Shown here piece by piece: positions 10,400 through 22,167 of a stretch of DNA of 64,000 nt. Source of the stretch: Prorocentrum cordatum (Eukaryota; Sar; Dinophyceae; Prorocentrales; Prorocentraceae); contig CAUYUJ010015300.1 of assembly GCA_963575745.1 (NCBI GenBank), positions 174,520-238,519 of the forward strand, read 5' to 3'. The translations under genes were made by a program, and so were the position numbers. How positions within the stretch are numbered: the stretch's first letter is position 1; every line of letters begins with the position of its first letter. The notes beneath the pieces are model-generated. The model ran no database searches, was not told the DNA's origin, and saw only the letters and a program-made list of their open reading frames with translations.

Positions 10400-11700
10400 T
10401 CACTTCCTGCTCGCAACAAGACCGCGCGGGAACTCGCGGGCTGCTGGCCACATGGCCCCAGCCCACAGCGCTCTCAGACACGACCTTCGAGCGCCCTTGA
10501 GCTTCTGCTTCCAAGCCTCAGCGCGCTCATCCAGACGGCCCGTGACTCTGGGCCTCAGGGGGACTGGACGCAATCTGGACGGCACGGGCCCTGCTGACGC
10601 AAGCCCTCTAAAAAAACGAACATCGCGCGGAGAGGTCCTAAACAAGAAAATAACCTGCTGCTGGTCAGACTCAATGTTGCGCGGACCTATGCCGAACGCG
10701 CTGGGGCTTGTCGCGCAGGGCTGGGGCGCCGCGCCCCGCGCGCGCCTGAGGTCCGAGCCCCGCGGCGCGGCCATCCCAGAGCAACAACGATACCTCAAAA
10801 CTAAAGGAACGGTCGCAAGGAAAAAAAAAAGCTGCAGGTTGGGCCACCGTGCGCGTTCGAATGGGGGGCCACGTGGCCGATGCCCCTGGCCCCCATGAGC
10901 GACGCCGTCAGTGCCCTCAAGCTGCGGGGAGTGGCGCCCGCGACGATAGAGACTGCAGCGCCGCGACTGCCACGCGGCATGAGCCCCGCCCTCCAGAGCC
11001 CCGCCGCTATCTCGCACCCCGCCGCCCGACGCAACGAACTCAGCCTATATCTCCCGCGCATCAGCGGCTCGCGCCTCCGAGCCCATCGCGCGAAGAGCAC
11101 GCCTGCCAAAACAAGCAATGCGAAACGCAGCCAGACTTGTTCGGCTGCAGGAGGAGGCCGATCGGCGCAACATCGCGACATAGCTCACGCGCTGCAGCCA
11201 AACACAACATTCGCTTCATTATTGTCAGCCCCCTCACCCCCACTGGAGAGACGCATCATCCATGGGCGCCTGCGCTCTCAATGGGGAAGCGAGAAGCGAC
11301 GCGCAAGACAAGTTTACTGAGCACCGCGAGCATCACCGCCGACGCAGCCGAGCACCCCGCCTGGATGCCTTGAAAACTGACGCACACTCCCGGCAGGGGC
11401 CCCACAGGCGTCGACCCTTCATGTGACCGCGGGGCTCTGGATGAGCACCCAGCCAGTCCTGCGCGGAAAACCCGCCTGCCGAAAACCCTGGTATAAAACA
11501 ATGGGTTACCCGACCCCCCAAACTCATCCGCCCAGGCGGCGAGCCCCCGCGACTCGGCCACGGGCCTGCGCACTCGGCCCCAGACCCGAACGATGGAAGC
11601 AAGGAGAGCTATCAGCCCGTGACCCCCATCGGCATTCGGGTGGCGAACCAAACGGCTGAACATGTGCTTCGCTGGCGAGCTGCCCAGACTCTCACAGCGC
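10400..11700 (-). pseudogene. LINE-A reverse transcriptase domain (degenerate)
   Basis: RT copies the element's RNA at a nicked target. Near 11560-11640 the minus strand reads NADGGHGLIALLASIVRVWG followed by RVRRPVAE, the finger-region motif of dinoflagellate LINE RTs. Near 11260-11340 a segment ending SAVMLAVLSKLVLRVASRFP resembles the LLDLxKxFxxVxH motif A with its aspartate lost. Near 10440-10520 RLDERAEAWKQKLKGARR resembles the thumb. No clear F/YxDD box survives. Multiple frameshifts mean no function. Confidence 0.6.
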
Positions 11701-12699
11701 ATGGGGGGGGGGGGGGGGGCGGCCGCGGCAGCGAGCAGGCCATCCGATAGAGATTGCAACGATCCAGGGTGGATGCCCATGCGCCCGACCGCCGTGCGTT
11801 CGGGGAATATGGCAATCGCCTCGATCAAATAAAACACGGGATCTTCGGAAGCGACGGCCATGTATCGAAATCGGGCGGCAGCTCAGGCGCTCGGCATCCG
11901 CGGGTCGGCCAGACCTTGGCCCACTCGGAGCGCGTCGCATCAGCCAGCTCGCGAGGCTGCGCTCGCTCGGCGGCCTCAATGGACTCCTGGGGCCCACGGG
12001 CGCCGGAAAACCGACGCGCTTGCCGAGCGCCGCCCATAGAACTGCGCAGCACCCGGGCATTCCACGAGGCCTCCATCCACGACAGGAAAGCGGCCTGGCG
12101 GGCTTCAGCCCGGCCCAAAACTCGCTGAATCAAGTCGCCAGCCGCTGGGTCGCCAAAGACCGCTGCCTGGCGGGGCAGAGGCGCGCGCCAGCTAGTCCAG
12201 CTGCACCAGCGCGCTGCGGTTCTTCGCGACATTCCTCGCGAATGCCTCAGCCTCCAGCAGCGGCCGCGCCGCGCTGTCCAGTCTGCGCTGCTGCTCGTCG
12301 CACCCCACGCTCAGCTCGGGGATGTACGTCGCCAGCGCACGGTCTATCCCGCGAACCGGTCGGGCCTTGCGGGCCGCCGAACACCGTGCCGAATAGACCG
12401 CGCCAGCCAAGGGCAGTCGCGCGCGCGCCGCTGCCTTGGCCCGCTGCCAATCGACTTCCCGCGGCCCAGCAGGTCCGACGTAATTATTATTCCTCGCGGT
12501 CCCCGCTGCATCGCGCCTGTCAAGTAGCTCTTGCTCGACGCCCGCGACCGCTCGATCCATGCATATTGCCAACTCGTCACTCCGTGCTCGCGCTATCGAC
12601 GCCGCTCGCAAGGCCAGACCAGCCCCCGGGGAATCGCGCGCAGCCCTGTGGCGCCGCCACTGGGACCTGCTCCGGCTGGCGCGGCACCCGCGCCGACGC

Positions 12700-13335
12700 G
12701 GCTGCCTCGGGTCCGTGCAGTTGCACGGCGACAGGGCGATTGGGCGACAGGTTGGCCGTCAAGCGCGCCTCTGGGAACGTCGCACGGATAACCATGTCAT
12801 CGCTCATCTCGAAGTACTCTATGACCGATCCAGGGGGGCCCTGCATGCGTGCCAAGGCCGCAGATGCGACCGCGACGCCCCCCACGGCCGGGGCCCAAGA
12901 CTTCAGCAGCACATGTTGAATCTCGCAATGCGCCCCCAAGGGCCAATCGAAACCGACGGCCTGCACGCGCTGGGTATACTTCGCGACCCCCGTCAACGCC
13001 GCAACGCTCGGCGGGCCGAACAACTCATCCACCCGCGGGCGCGCCGCAACGGCAGCGGCGCCCCCTCTCACTTTCGCACGAGCGCGGCCCGCCGCCGCCC
13101 TGGATGGGGCCAGCACCCCCGTGGGGCAAAAGGGTGGATGCGTGGTCTGCGCATCAATGGGCCGCGCCAGCGCCGCGCCGCCACGCGACCCTCGCCCGGG
13201 GCCGCCGCGGCACCAGCAGCCGCCCAGACACCGTGGTATCCTGCTGCTCGAAGCCTCACCTGAAATGGCCCAAGCTTAACTATCCTCGGTGAGGCGGTGC
13301 TCCTGGCAGCATAATACGCTCGGAACTGCCCCTAG
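12700..13335 (-). pseudogene. LINE-A AP-like endonuclease domain (degenerate)
   Basis: The endonuclease nicks the target DNA. Near 13290-13335 the minus strand reads GAVPSVLCCQEHRLTEDS, matching the start of exonuclease-endonuclease-phosphatase domains (the QExxL motif with the catalytic Glu). Near 12740-12850 it reads PGSVIEYFEMSDDMVI...LSPNRPVAV, matching the C-terminal IDYFxVS...SPHxPV motif, with Glu and Asn replacing the usual Asp and His. Frames between are disrupted. These substitutions suggest loss of activity. Confidence 0.6.
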
Positions 13336-14741
13336 CATTGGCTGATCGGCCTCAAGCAACTCGGCCAGAGGCCCATGGGAAGAAGTATTGACCGGGACAA
13401 CCTGCAACATCAGCGCAACAAGCAGGAACCGAAACTCACAGATCATCACATGTCTGCTTCCAGGCGAAACTCTCGTCGCCGTCAGGCACCTGCATGTTGA
13501 CGATCTGAAAGAAAGCTCTGAGCAACTCGGGGTCGCCATCGGGCTGGGACATCCAGGTCGGCACCCTGGGGGCCGCAACGTCGGGCGCGGCCGTGCCGCC
13601 CTCGCCGCAAGCCGCGGCCCCGCTCGCCGAGCCGCCCCCCCCCCCTCGCCCTGGCAGCGCCCTCTTCTTGGCGTTCCGCTTGGGCAGCCGCCTGCCTCGA
13701 CGCCGCGGAGCCGCTCAGCCAGCTCCGCCGACCCGCCGAAAAAGGCCAGCAGCTCGCCAAGCCGCCACGCCGTGAACCCATCGGCGACGACTGGCAACAC
13801 CTGCGCCAAGGAGGGCACCTCCTGCTGGCTCGGCCTCGGCACGTGCGCGACCAGCTGGCGGCGCTCCTCCTCGAGCTCCAGGAGCTCGGCGCAGAGGCGG
13901 CCCCGCTGCGCGCAGACTTCCTTGACAGCGACCTCCGCCTTGCACGCCTTCTCGCGGAAGTCGGCGACGTTCGCCTCAAGCCTCATGCTTCTCCATGCGG
14001 TTCTCCAATTTCTGACGCAAGAAGAATGTCTCCTCGAGCCTGGTGTTCAAGATCGCGCCCGCCACAAAATTCCTGCGCAGCTCAGCCTGGCGGACGCGCA
14101 ACTTGTCCCGCGCCTCGACCACCTCGGCACATTTGGGCGACTCGAGCGTGGCCAAGGTCTCGGCAACATCCGCCAGCCATCTCTTGATGTCACCGTCGGG
14201 CCCCTTACCAAAATCATCGACCTCCATGGCTTCGGGCCCGCCCCCTTGCTGAGACTGCTGATTCTTGAGCCTTGCCGACTCAGCACGCAGCTTGTTGACT
14301 TCAGACTCCTGTTTCCCCCCTCCAGCGACACGCGTGCTCTTGGAAGGAGGCTGATCGAACTGCTCCTTGAAACCGTAGAACGCAGTACTTCTGCGATCTC
14401 TGCAAAACCGGCACCCGTCCAGATCAGCCCTGTTCTACCATCGATCGCCCGTCGAGGACGACCAGCTGAGCTTGCAATACCACGGCTTGGCCCAATCCAC
14501 CCGCTGCCGCTTGTGCCCGCTCTTGGTCGGGCTTGCCCGCGTCGGCTCATCCCGCTTGGCCGCTGGCCCCGTGAGCGAGCGGTGGGCCACTCGGACGAGT
14601 CCGCGGTGCCGATGTGGTGGGGCGGACCACCACGGCGGAACCCGAGACGACTTGGCAGGCAGACCCAAGCGGACGATGAATGGCCCTCGAGCCTGCCCCC
14701 TCGGCTGCGCACAAGCTCCAACACTCGGAGCCACGTTGGAA
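13336..14741 (-). pseudogene. LINE-A N-terminal region (coiled coil)
   Basis: Directly downstream of the spliced leaders. Pieces in different frames include HKRQRVDWAKPWYCKLSW, MEVDDFGKGPDGDIKRWLAD and a long Glu/Arg/Leu-rich helix (KAEVAVKEVCAQRGRLCAE, LLELEEERRQLVAHV) predicted to coil. An ATG lies inside the outer spliced-leader relict (the ATG of CCATGTTGG), so one frame begins within leader sequence. Function would be RNA binding or assembly; this is inferred from position only. Confidence 0.5.
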
Positions 14742-14763
14742 CTTGAGCCAAAATGGCTACGGA
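14742..14763 (-). other. Dinoflagellate spliced-leader relict (perfect)
   Basis: The minus strand carries the complete 22-nt dinoflagellate SL, from TCCGTAGCC to TTGGCTCAAG, without mismatch. The next bases are TTCCAACG and not a GT donor, so this is the leader of a reverse-transcribed mRNA and not an SL RNA gene. Confidence 0.93.
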
Positions 14764-14785
14764 CTTCAGCCAACATGGCTGCGGA
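14764..14785 (-). other. Second, diverged spliced-leader relict in tandem
   Basis: It abuts the perfect SL with no gap. The 22 nt match the SL with three substitutions (TCCGCAGCC, ATGTTGG and CTGAAG versions). Tandem leaders are the expected trace of repeated rounds of trans-splicing and retroposition. Confidence 0.85.
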
Positions 14786-14848
14786 CTAAATCCGGGTAAG
14801 GATACATGATGAGCCCATTTTTCACCACCACTACCATAGGTAGAACAG

Positions 14849-14911
14849 GGAGGAGGAGGAGGAGGAATAGGAGGAGGAGGAGGAGGAGGAGGAGGAGGAG
14901 GACCTCCTCAT
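14849..14911 (+). repeat. (GGA)n microsatellite upstream of LINE-A
   Basis: GGA triplets. On the LINE-A strand this is (TCC)n lying about 63 bases 5' of the outer spliced leader. Confidence 0.85.
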
Positions 14912-15087
14912 CCTCCCTTCTCCCCCGTCCTACATATGGTAGCGGTGGTGGAGGATTTGCCCATCAATACGTCGAGAATCTCTGAGATCACTCCTTGGGC
15001 GCCGTGGCCCTCGCGGAGCGTTCTGGAGCACTCTGAAAGCGCTCCGGCACGCTTTGGAACAAGGGAAACCAAAAGGCACAGATGCCG

Positions 15088-15226
15088 TCATGTCGGGCCT
15101 GTCCCCCTACAGGGGGATCTTGAACGAAAAACAAGAATGCCCATGAATGTTTGAAAGATCGCCCCCAGACTATTTTTTAAACCTACTTTTGAATATTCCC
15201 TCTGTGGAGGGACAAACCCGACTTAA
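15088..15226 (+). mobile_element. MITE family 1, copy 2
   Basis: A 139-bp copy with left end GTCGGGCCTGTCCCCCTACA and right end CTCTGTGGAGGGACAAACCC. Flanks AGATGCCG (15080-15087) and AGATACCG (15227-15234) match at 7 of 8 positions, consistent with an aged 8-bp target duplication. Confidence 0.82.
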
Positions 15227-16242
15227 AGATACCGCTACCCCTTGGACCTCTCCCAGGGTGCGTTCTGACCAGGCTTTCGAGGCGAATCCAGCGGTGACGA
15301 CGAGGGCCTCCCGGGAGGCCCCAAAAGGGGGAAAACGGGCGAGGGGTAGCGGCATGGGTACCTCTTTTGTCAGCCTCCGAGGAACGGACTTATCCTCGTC
15401 CTGGCCCCGCCCGACCTCTGGCTTATGTTGCATCCTCGGGGGACCTTGCCTGGTCTGTCGTGGCCCCCTCCGCGTCGAATCAACGTCGAACCCGTGTCTG
15501 CCGCATCGGATCCGTGTCGGATCCGCGTCAGCTCCGCGTCGGCTCCGCGCCAGACCCGCGCCGAATCCGCACCGAGCCCGCGCCGGGCACAGGCAGAGGC
15601 CACACCACCTCCCTGGGGAGCGGGCGAGGCCCCCCGAAGGTGCCACGCCCCTCCGGCGCTCCTGCAGCGACGCCAGCGCGGGGCTGGCCGCGGCCGGGCC
15701 CGCGCGGCCAGCGGCCCACCAGGCGCCCAGCAGCGCGCCGACGGCCCGCCGGCGCGGGCCGTCCTCCGCGGGCGCGCGCGCCGCCGCGGCGCGCCGAGCG
15801 CCGCGGCCGGCGGCGGCGGCCCGCCCGGGCCGGCGCCTGGCCCGCGGCAGCGCGCCCGCCAGCAGCACCACCGCGGGCGCGGCGGCCGCGGAGGGCAGCT
15901 GCGGGAGGGGGGGGGGAGGGGCTCCGGGAAGGGGAAGGGCCGGGGGGTGCGGAGGGGTGGCGGGATGGGGGGGGAGGGACGGGGGGGAGGGAGGAGAGGG
16001 GGGTGGCGGGGGAAGGGCGGGAGGGAGGCATGGGGCGTGAGGCAGAGGGCGCGGGGGGGGGAGGGTGAGGGAGGCAGAAGGGCGAGCAGGACGCGGGAGG
16101 AGAGGGGGGATAGAAGGGAGGATGCGGATGGAAAGGGGAGGGGAAAGGAGAAGCGGAAATTGGGGCAGGAAGAGGCGGTCGAGGACGAGGAGGAAAAGGG
16201 GATGCGAGGATGGGATTGGGGGAAGGAGGGAGAGGGCATCCT
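15227..16242. other. GC-rich repeats, no supported gene
   Basis: Contains an 11-bp minisatellite of GTCGGCTCCGC-type units (about 15512-15592), then very GC-rich sequence (15660-15900) and a G-rich purine tract (15900-16240). Long open frames arise from composition only. Confidence 0.55.
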
Positions 16243-16612
16243 CCTCCACTCTTCTACCTCCTACTCCTCCTCCTCCCCTCCTCTCCCCCTCCTTTCCCTC
16301 CCCCTCCCGCATTCTCCCCTTCCCCCCCTCTTCCCCCTCCTCCTGTTCCTCCTGTTCCTCCGTTCCTCCTGTCCTCCTGTTCCTCCTCCCTCCTCCTCCT
16401 CCTCCTCCTCCTCCTCCTCCTCCTCCTATTGTTCCTTTTCCCTCCTCCTCCCGCCTCCTTCTCCTCCCCATCCTCCTCCTGGTCCTCCTGGTCCTCCTGG
16501 TCCTCCTGGTCCTCCTCCTCCTCCTCCTCCTCCTCCTCCTCCTCCTCCTCCCCATCCTCCTTCTCATCCTTCTCCTCCTCCTGCTCCTCCTCCTGCTCCT
16601 GCTCCTGCTACG
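16243..16612 (+). repeat. (TCC)n microsatellite
   Basis: Long CCT/TCC triplet run with TTCCTCCTG and GGTCCTCCT subrepeats (about 16340-16510). Confidence 0.93.
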
Positions 16613-16645
16613 ACAACGCCGAAGATCACAATCCAACATCACAAC

Positions 16646-17424
16646 TATGATACACGCACGCACGTTGCCCTCACCCGCCAGGAGCAGCGCCGCCGCCGCC
16701 AGACACGCGCCCCCATGCCACGCGGGCCTCGGCCGCGGTGGGCGTGCAGCCCAGCGCCAGCAGGTCGATGTCTGCGGCAGCGAAGTGGACGACCCGCTCC
16801 AGCGCTGCCCGCCAGGTCGGCACCAAGCGGGGGGCCGCCCACTGGTCCCGCATGCACGCGCCAGCCTGCGTTGCCAGGTGCTCAAGCGCCCGGTGCGTCC
16901 CGGCGCCGAGGCGGCCGTACGTCTCGAACGCGACGGTGAGGACTTCGGCGCCGTACCGGGCGCGCGTGTCCGTGTCCGCCGCCCTCGCCGCCTCCCCCAC
17001 GCTGGTGGCCGCCGTCCGGTAGCGGGACGCGTGCGGACACCTGATGGAGACGTCGATGTAGAGGGGCTTGACAGTTCCCGGGAACGTCACAACGAGGTCC
17101 AGGACGGCCTCCACCACTGCACCAGTCTCGGTGATGCGGACCAGTTTGGGGACCGTACGCTCCACATCGACCTCCGCACGGCATCCCTGGAGGAGGCGCG
17201 CGAGCGCTGCAGCCAGGGCGCGGTGCGGCCGCATGCGCGCGGGGCCGTGGTTGCAGAGCTGGGGGTGCTTGAGCGTCGGGTCGAGCCGCTGGCCGCAGAC
17301 GTCCTCGCCGTAGCCACTCCCGACCTTGCGCGGCATCCGGCAAGTGGCGCCCGGCGGAGCGGTGAGGGCGCCCAGGCGCCGCATCGTCGCAGCCCGGAAG
17401 TAGCTCGTCGGGAAGTAGTCACAC

Positions 17425-17430
<6 letters not shown>
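16646..17430 (-). pseudogene. Orphan C-terminal fragment of a LINE protein (zinc motif plus endonuclease-like domain)
   Basis: A single clean minus frame reads ...VCGQRLDPTLKHPQLCNHGP followed by ARMRPHRAL, a C...H....C...H zinc pattern found after the RT in dinoflagellate LINE proteins. It continues EAVLDLVVTFPGTV...LYIDVSI...RARYGAEVLTVAFETYGRLG, which fits the restriction-endonuclease-like (PD-D/ExK) fold by its D...DV...Y layout. No RT lies upstream: the fragment is cut by the CAT/CTCCTG microsatellite on its 5' side and by (TCC)n on its 3' side. Probably a 5'-truncated insertion. The fold assignment is by pattern only. Confidence 0.6.
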
Positions 17431-17834
<404 letters not shown>

Positions 17835-18159
17835 CCTCCACATTATGTCCATCTCCTCCGCCACCCTCGAAGGATCCTACTCCGCCTCCTCCGCCTCCTT
17901 CTCTTCCTCCTCCTCCTCACTGTCCACCTCCGCCTGATACGTCGAAGGGGACGGATGCAGGAGGAGACGCCTAGCCTGCGCCGGAGGCGCCCGGTCGGCT
18001 GCTGCGCCGCGCGCAGCGACGGCGAGGGCAGGGCGCCCAACTGGCTGGCAGCCGATCGGCTGGCCGAAACCCCGGGAGGTTAGCGCCGGGGGGAGGGCCC
18101 CCCTGGTTGGATGCTGCCAGAGATGATCCAGGCCCACGTGCACCCAGGCTTTTCGTTTC
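17835..18159. other. Intergenic DNA, nothing recognised
   Basis: GC-rich sequence between two microsatellites. No coding or structural signal is seen. Confidence 0.4.
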
Positions 18160-18372
18160 CAACTCCACCTCCAACTCCTCCTGCCTTCTGCCCCCTCTTC
18201 CCTCCTCGTCCCCAATCTCCCTCCCCTCTCCTCCTCAGCTCCTCCCTCCCTCTCCCCCTCCTCCTGCTGCTGCTCCCCCTTCTCCTCCTTTTCCTCCTCC
18301 TCCTCCTCCTCCACCTCCTCGTCCTCCTCCTCCTCCTCCTCCTCCTCCTCCTCCTCCGTCCTCCAACCCTCC
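18160..18372 (+). repeat. (TCC)n microsatellite
   Basis: CCTCCT-rich pyrimidine tract. Confidence 0.88.
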
Positions 18373-18559
18373 TCCCCCGTCCACATCGTGTCGGAGCCTG
18401 CAAGAGGTGGTGCCACAATTTTGTGTTTTTCGGGCCTTCCTGGTTTCGTGAGGAATAGTGCTCTGGAGGCCATGTGAGCTTCCGTGGAAAAGAGTTGGCG
18501 GGTCGCTAAGTTGAACCACGGTCATCTCTGGTGCACCCGACACGACAAGGGGGGGTGTC
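18373..18559. other. Spacer between two (TCC)n tracts
   Basis: Short unique sequence. No feature is seen. Confidence 0.3.
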
Positions 18560-18706
18560 CGTCCTCCCCCTCGTCCCTCCTCCTCCTCCTCCTCCTCCTG
18601 CTTCTCCACCCGCCCCCTCTCCTCCTCCTCCTCCTCCCCTTCTTTTTCTCTCCTCGATCCCCCCTCCCTCCTCCTCCTCCTACTCCTCCCCCCGCCTTCC
18701 TCCCTG
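18560..18706 (+). repeat. (TCC)n microsatellite
   Basis: CCTCCT-rich pyrimidine tract. Confidence 0.88.
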
Positions 18707-19555
18707 CCACAACGTTCGTTCGCCAGCTTCCGCGACGATGCCACTGCGCACCAATCCCAATGCCCCTGCGCCCTGACCCAATAAGGCTATCATACACATC
18801 ATGAATAACGAGCTTCTGAAACAATGAGGGGGCGCAAGCGAGCCGGAACAGGTGAGAGCGCCGGTTGGGCACCGGGCAGGACTCGCTGGGAGCAACTGGG
18901 GCACGAAAGGGTGCGGGGAGAGGGGAGGCGAGGGGAGGCGAGGGAAAGGCGGGCGTGCCGAGTAAGCGCACGAGCGTGAGGTTGCGCGGCTGCGTGGGAA
19001 CCAGCGGGTTTGGTCGGACACTAAGGACTGTGAAGAGGCAGACCTTGTAGAGGTACCCGGAGAGCATGACGTGGCAGAGCCGAATCTCCGACAACATGGG
19101 GAATACCCACGAGCCCTCAAACAATCACACGATAAGGTTCAAAAAGACCCCAACCCCCATAGACCGAACTGCCTCAGGCGACCCCTGCAACAGCACCAAC
19201 ACTCCAAATCAAATGACTGTCTCCCTCCTACGCCCCTCCACGTAATACCGCAGCCCCCCTTTCGTGCCTCGCCACACAACCAGAACAACAGTCGTCGCGA
19301 GATTCAATAGTTCTATGGACACGACTCGCTAAACTAAACAACAAGCAACCCCCTTGAGTCTGCTCCAGCAAAAACACTATTCGATCCAAACTCAACCAAT
19401 TCGATCCACCCATCGCTCGGAAACCTGCGCCCCCTCCACCCCGCTACTATCCACAGAAACCAAAGCACGTAGCATGTAGAGTCCTGATCCCACACCGGAT
19501 CCGCCGACTCCCCCCTGCCCACCCCAAGACATGAGACATACGTACCCGAGCGACG
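18707..19555. other. Intergenic DNA, no supported gene
   Basis: Moderate GC and no repeats beyond short G-rich runs. No frame carries a recognisable domain. Confidence 0.4.
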
Positions 19556-19564
19556 ATCAAAAAC

Positions 19565-19650
19565 TGGTCTTACGCGAGATGACACAGCGACCTTACGCGG
19601 TGGCTTACGCGGGTGCTTACGCGCGACCTTACGCGGGGAGCTTACGCGCG
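19565..19650 (+). repeat. CTTACGCG minisatellite
   Basis: CTTACGCG recurs at least six times at 12-16 bp spacing, with variable GGTGG / CGAC spacers. Confidence 0.75.
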
Positions 19651-20325
19651 AATGTCGGCGCAACCGCACGAATGTTTTTGAGTCGCTCACCTGACAACGG
19701 ACATGCGGCAATGGTTCGCCGGCGCCAAACCGCCCTGATGACGTGCACGCCCCTTCGTTCGCCGCCTTCGTTCGCCGGCGCCTACCGTTCTCTACAGGTC
19801 CTCCAAAACAACGCCCAAGCACACAAATCAGAACAAGCCCAGGAAGCAATCAGTAAACCCCCCTCCCCCCCCCCCCCTCATCAGAGGAAATTATAACGCT
19901 TCTGGCACCGGGGCCGGGGCGGAAGCGATATCCCCCGCAGGTCACCAGAGGTCCGCGGAGGGGAGGTCCCCGGAGGTTCCCAGGAGGCATCCAGAAAGGC
20001 CTCCACAAGCTTCTGAATGCCCGGTCCCCTTGGGCATTCCTTTCAGTTGCCGATAAGAAGCAGCGCAGGTCTCACGAGGTCTTATCGAGGTCTCACGCCC
20101 AAAGGGCTGGTGGGATTATAGTTGCTTGCGGTGATTTTACTGTTTGTCATTTTTGCTTTACCTTTGATGTCCGATGCGCGTCAGCTTCCCAGTGGTCTAG
20201 CAGGGCGGGAACCCATTGGCAAGCGTTCGTGCGCATTGGTTCTTCAGGTTGTCGGCTCACGTTGCCGCCAGCTTCGGGCCCGGGGGGGGGGCAAATTAAT
20301 TAAATATATCATTTTATTTGTATGT
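19651..20325. other. Intergenic DNA, no supported gene
   Basis: No gene recognised. A short G-rich patch of GAGGTC / GGAGG words lies at 19930-19990. Confidence 0.35.
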
Positions 20326-20400
20326 GCTAACGATATCGCCGGAGGGCGCCGCCCAAAATAATTATTTATTTTATTTTCTGTGCTAACGATATCGCCGGGG
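20326..20400 (+). repeat. Short direct duplication in AT-rich DNA
   Basis: GTGCTAACGATATCGCCGG occurs twice, about 55 bp apart, separated by AT-rich sequence that stands out in this GC-rich window. Confidence 0.7.
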
Positions 20401-20836
20401 GGTTTACTGTTTGCTTGGAGGGTTAATGACCATCAACGGCTGGCCCGTTCACCCCTATCGCCAACACTTCAGCTTCTCCGAAGATACCAGACATTCCCGG
20501 TGGAACGTCCTCAGACGCCGAACCCCATCGTAGGCATACATTCGCGCGAAAACGCAAAACCCTGCATCCTGATTCTGCCATGCGTAGTCCCCTCGAAGCC
20601 TCTGCAGACTCCCCTCCTCTTGGCACGTCAGTGCACTCCATAACATATCGCGATTGTAACCTGACAGCAGGCGCGATACCTGGGGCCTCGGTAGCAACAG
20701 CGATGAGCAGTGCCATTGCGAGCATACCTTGCTCGCAACACCAGCACAAAAAACTCGATGGCGACGTGCCCTCTACAACACCCAATACAGCGGTGAACAT
20801 GACCACCGTGAATTAACAGGCGAAGAACTGCTTACT
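20401..20836. other. Intergenic DNA, no supported gene
   Basis: Nothing recognised in either strand. Confidence 0.35.
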
Positions 20837-20944
20837 CGCTGTCGGGGGCGCCTGTCCCAGGGCGGCTGGAAAAACTATACCCTTACGGTGGCACGTCAAG
20901 GTATAAACTCTATAGCCGCCCTGGGGCAACGCCCCCGGTGACAG
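20837..20944. repeat. 108-bp palindromic element
   Basis: CTGTCGGGGGCG...CCCAGGGCGGCT on the left is mirrored by AGCCGCCCTGGGGCAACGCC ... GACAG on the right. Arms of about 52 bp meet almost back to back near 20889. Probably a MITE or foldback relic. Confidence 0.7.
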
Positions 20945-21171
20945 AAAAGTTTATGTTGTACCGTTCTTCGCCCGCTAAGTGCACAGCATCGCAGTTACGA
21001 AGTCACCCTCACCCATGTCCGCACCAACGCTTCCCTCACGAAGACGACGAATACCGCTGTGAGACACAATACTAAGAGCAGCCAAACCGAGTCAACTGAA
21101 GCACAGGCCCTCTGTGCCGTCATCATTCTCCAGCACCAGCGTGCACGGATTCCCCCGGGACCGTAGGCGAC

Positions 21172-21402
21172 CCGAGGAGGAGGAGGAGGAGGAGGAGGAG
21201 GTGGAGAGGGAAGAGGAGATGGAGGAGGAGGAGGAGGAGGAGGAGGAGGAGGAGGAGGAGGAGAGGAAAGAGCAGATAGAGGAGGAGGAGGAGGAGGAGG
21301 AGACGGAGGAGGAGGAGGAGGAGGAGGAGGAGGAGGAGGAGGAGGAGGAGGAGGGGGAGGGAGGAGGAGGAGGAAGGAGGAGGAGGAGGGGGAGGAGGAC
21401 AG
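21172..21402 (+). repeat. (GGA)n microsatellite
   Basis: About 230 bases of GGA triplets with few interruptions. Confidence 0.93.
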
Positions 21403-21516
21403 GTCGCCGAAGCCCTTCGGAGAAACCCTCCACGCCAGCAACTTTATAATGCCAGCGGCGTGCGGATTCTCTGTGTGCAGGGACCCTAATTAGAGGCAGC
21501 TCCAGCAGTACTACAT

Positions 21517-21648
21517 TTAGGTCGGGCATGTCCCCCTACAGTTGAGCGAAAAACATGAATACCCCAGAATACCCCAAAGCAAATGATAGAGAAATTGTCC
21601 CCAGACAATTTTTCAAATATTGTTGAATATTCCTCCTGTATGAGGGGG
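21517..21648 (+). mobile_element. MITE family 1, copy 3 (right end degraded)
   Basis: The left end (TTAGGTCGGGCATGTCCCCC) and the interior (GAATATTCCTCCTGTA) match the other copies. The right inverted repeat breaks off after CTGTATGAGG, so no target duplication can be read. Confidence 0.75.
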
Positions 21649-22165
21649 GGATATCATGGCGTGGGCCATAATATTTCCCCAGGTTTTATAGCGCCTCTTC
21701 TCATTTCATCACGTCCCTGGCCCCCCCTTGGGCCGCGCACGTGCCGCCGGCCATGACTTGCGCCCCCCATCCTCTTGGACGCCCTGACTACCTGCCAAAC
21801 CACCCCAACCCAACCCGAAGACCCGAATTTCGGGTTGGGGGGGGGTACGGGCTTCACATGTGTTTTTGTCCATGTTCACCGACCCCCCCCCTTGGAGGTG
21901 GAGGGCGAATCGGGGCCTTCGGGTTAGGCCAGTGCCGGTGCCGATTGGGCACCCCCAAAACGCTCTCGGCGAGGCGCAGACGCTGGAAGGCACCTTAGGA
22001 TTGGAACAACGTCAGGAAGCGACGCAGACCCCCGAAAACCTCGCACCTCGAGTCCGAAAAATCGCCACCCCCTGAGCTCACTGGTGGAGAACATATATGC
22101 ACCCGCGCCCTCGCGGACCGGCGTATCTGGCGTTTTTTCGCGGATGCCCCGCGCAGACTGTATCC
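21649..22165. other. Intergenic DNA, no supported gene
   Basis: Two words related to CGAATTTCGGGTTGGGG / CGAATCGGGGCCTTCGGG occur. No coding signal is seen. Confidence 0.35.
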
Positions 22166-22167
22166 GT

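Larger units (their letters stand above)
9043..14785 (-). mobile_element. LINE-A, decayed non-LTR retrotransposon headed by two spliced leaders
   Basis: In minus-strand order I see: two tandem spliced-leader sequences, an N-terminal coiled-coil region, traces of an AP-type endonuclease, a reverse transcriptase with the dinoflagellate-type phrase DGGHGLIALLASIVRVWGR (ordinarily DGGxRPIGLxxSxxRVW), a thumb-like segment and a C-terminal CxxC...C zinc motif. Frames shift many times, so this is a relic. The 5' end is set by the spliced leaders. The 3' end is estimated from the last zinc motif, and the true end may reach the (TCC)n tract near 8650. Confidence 0.75.
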
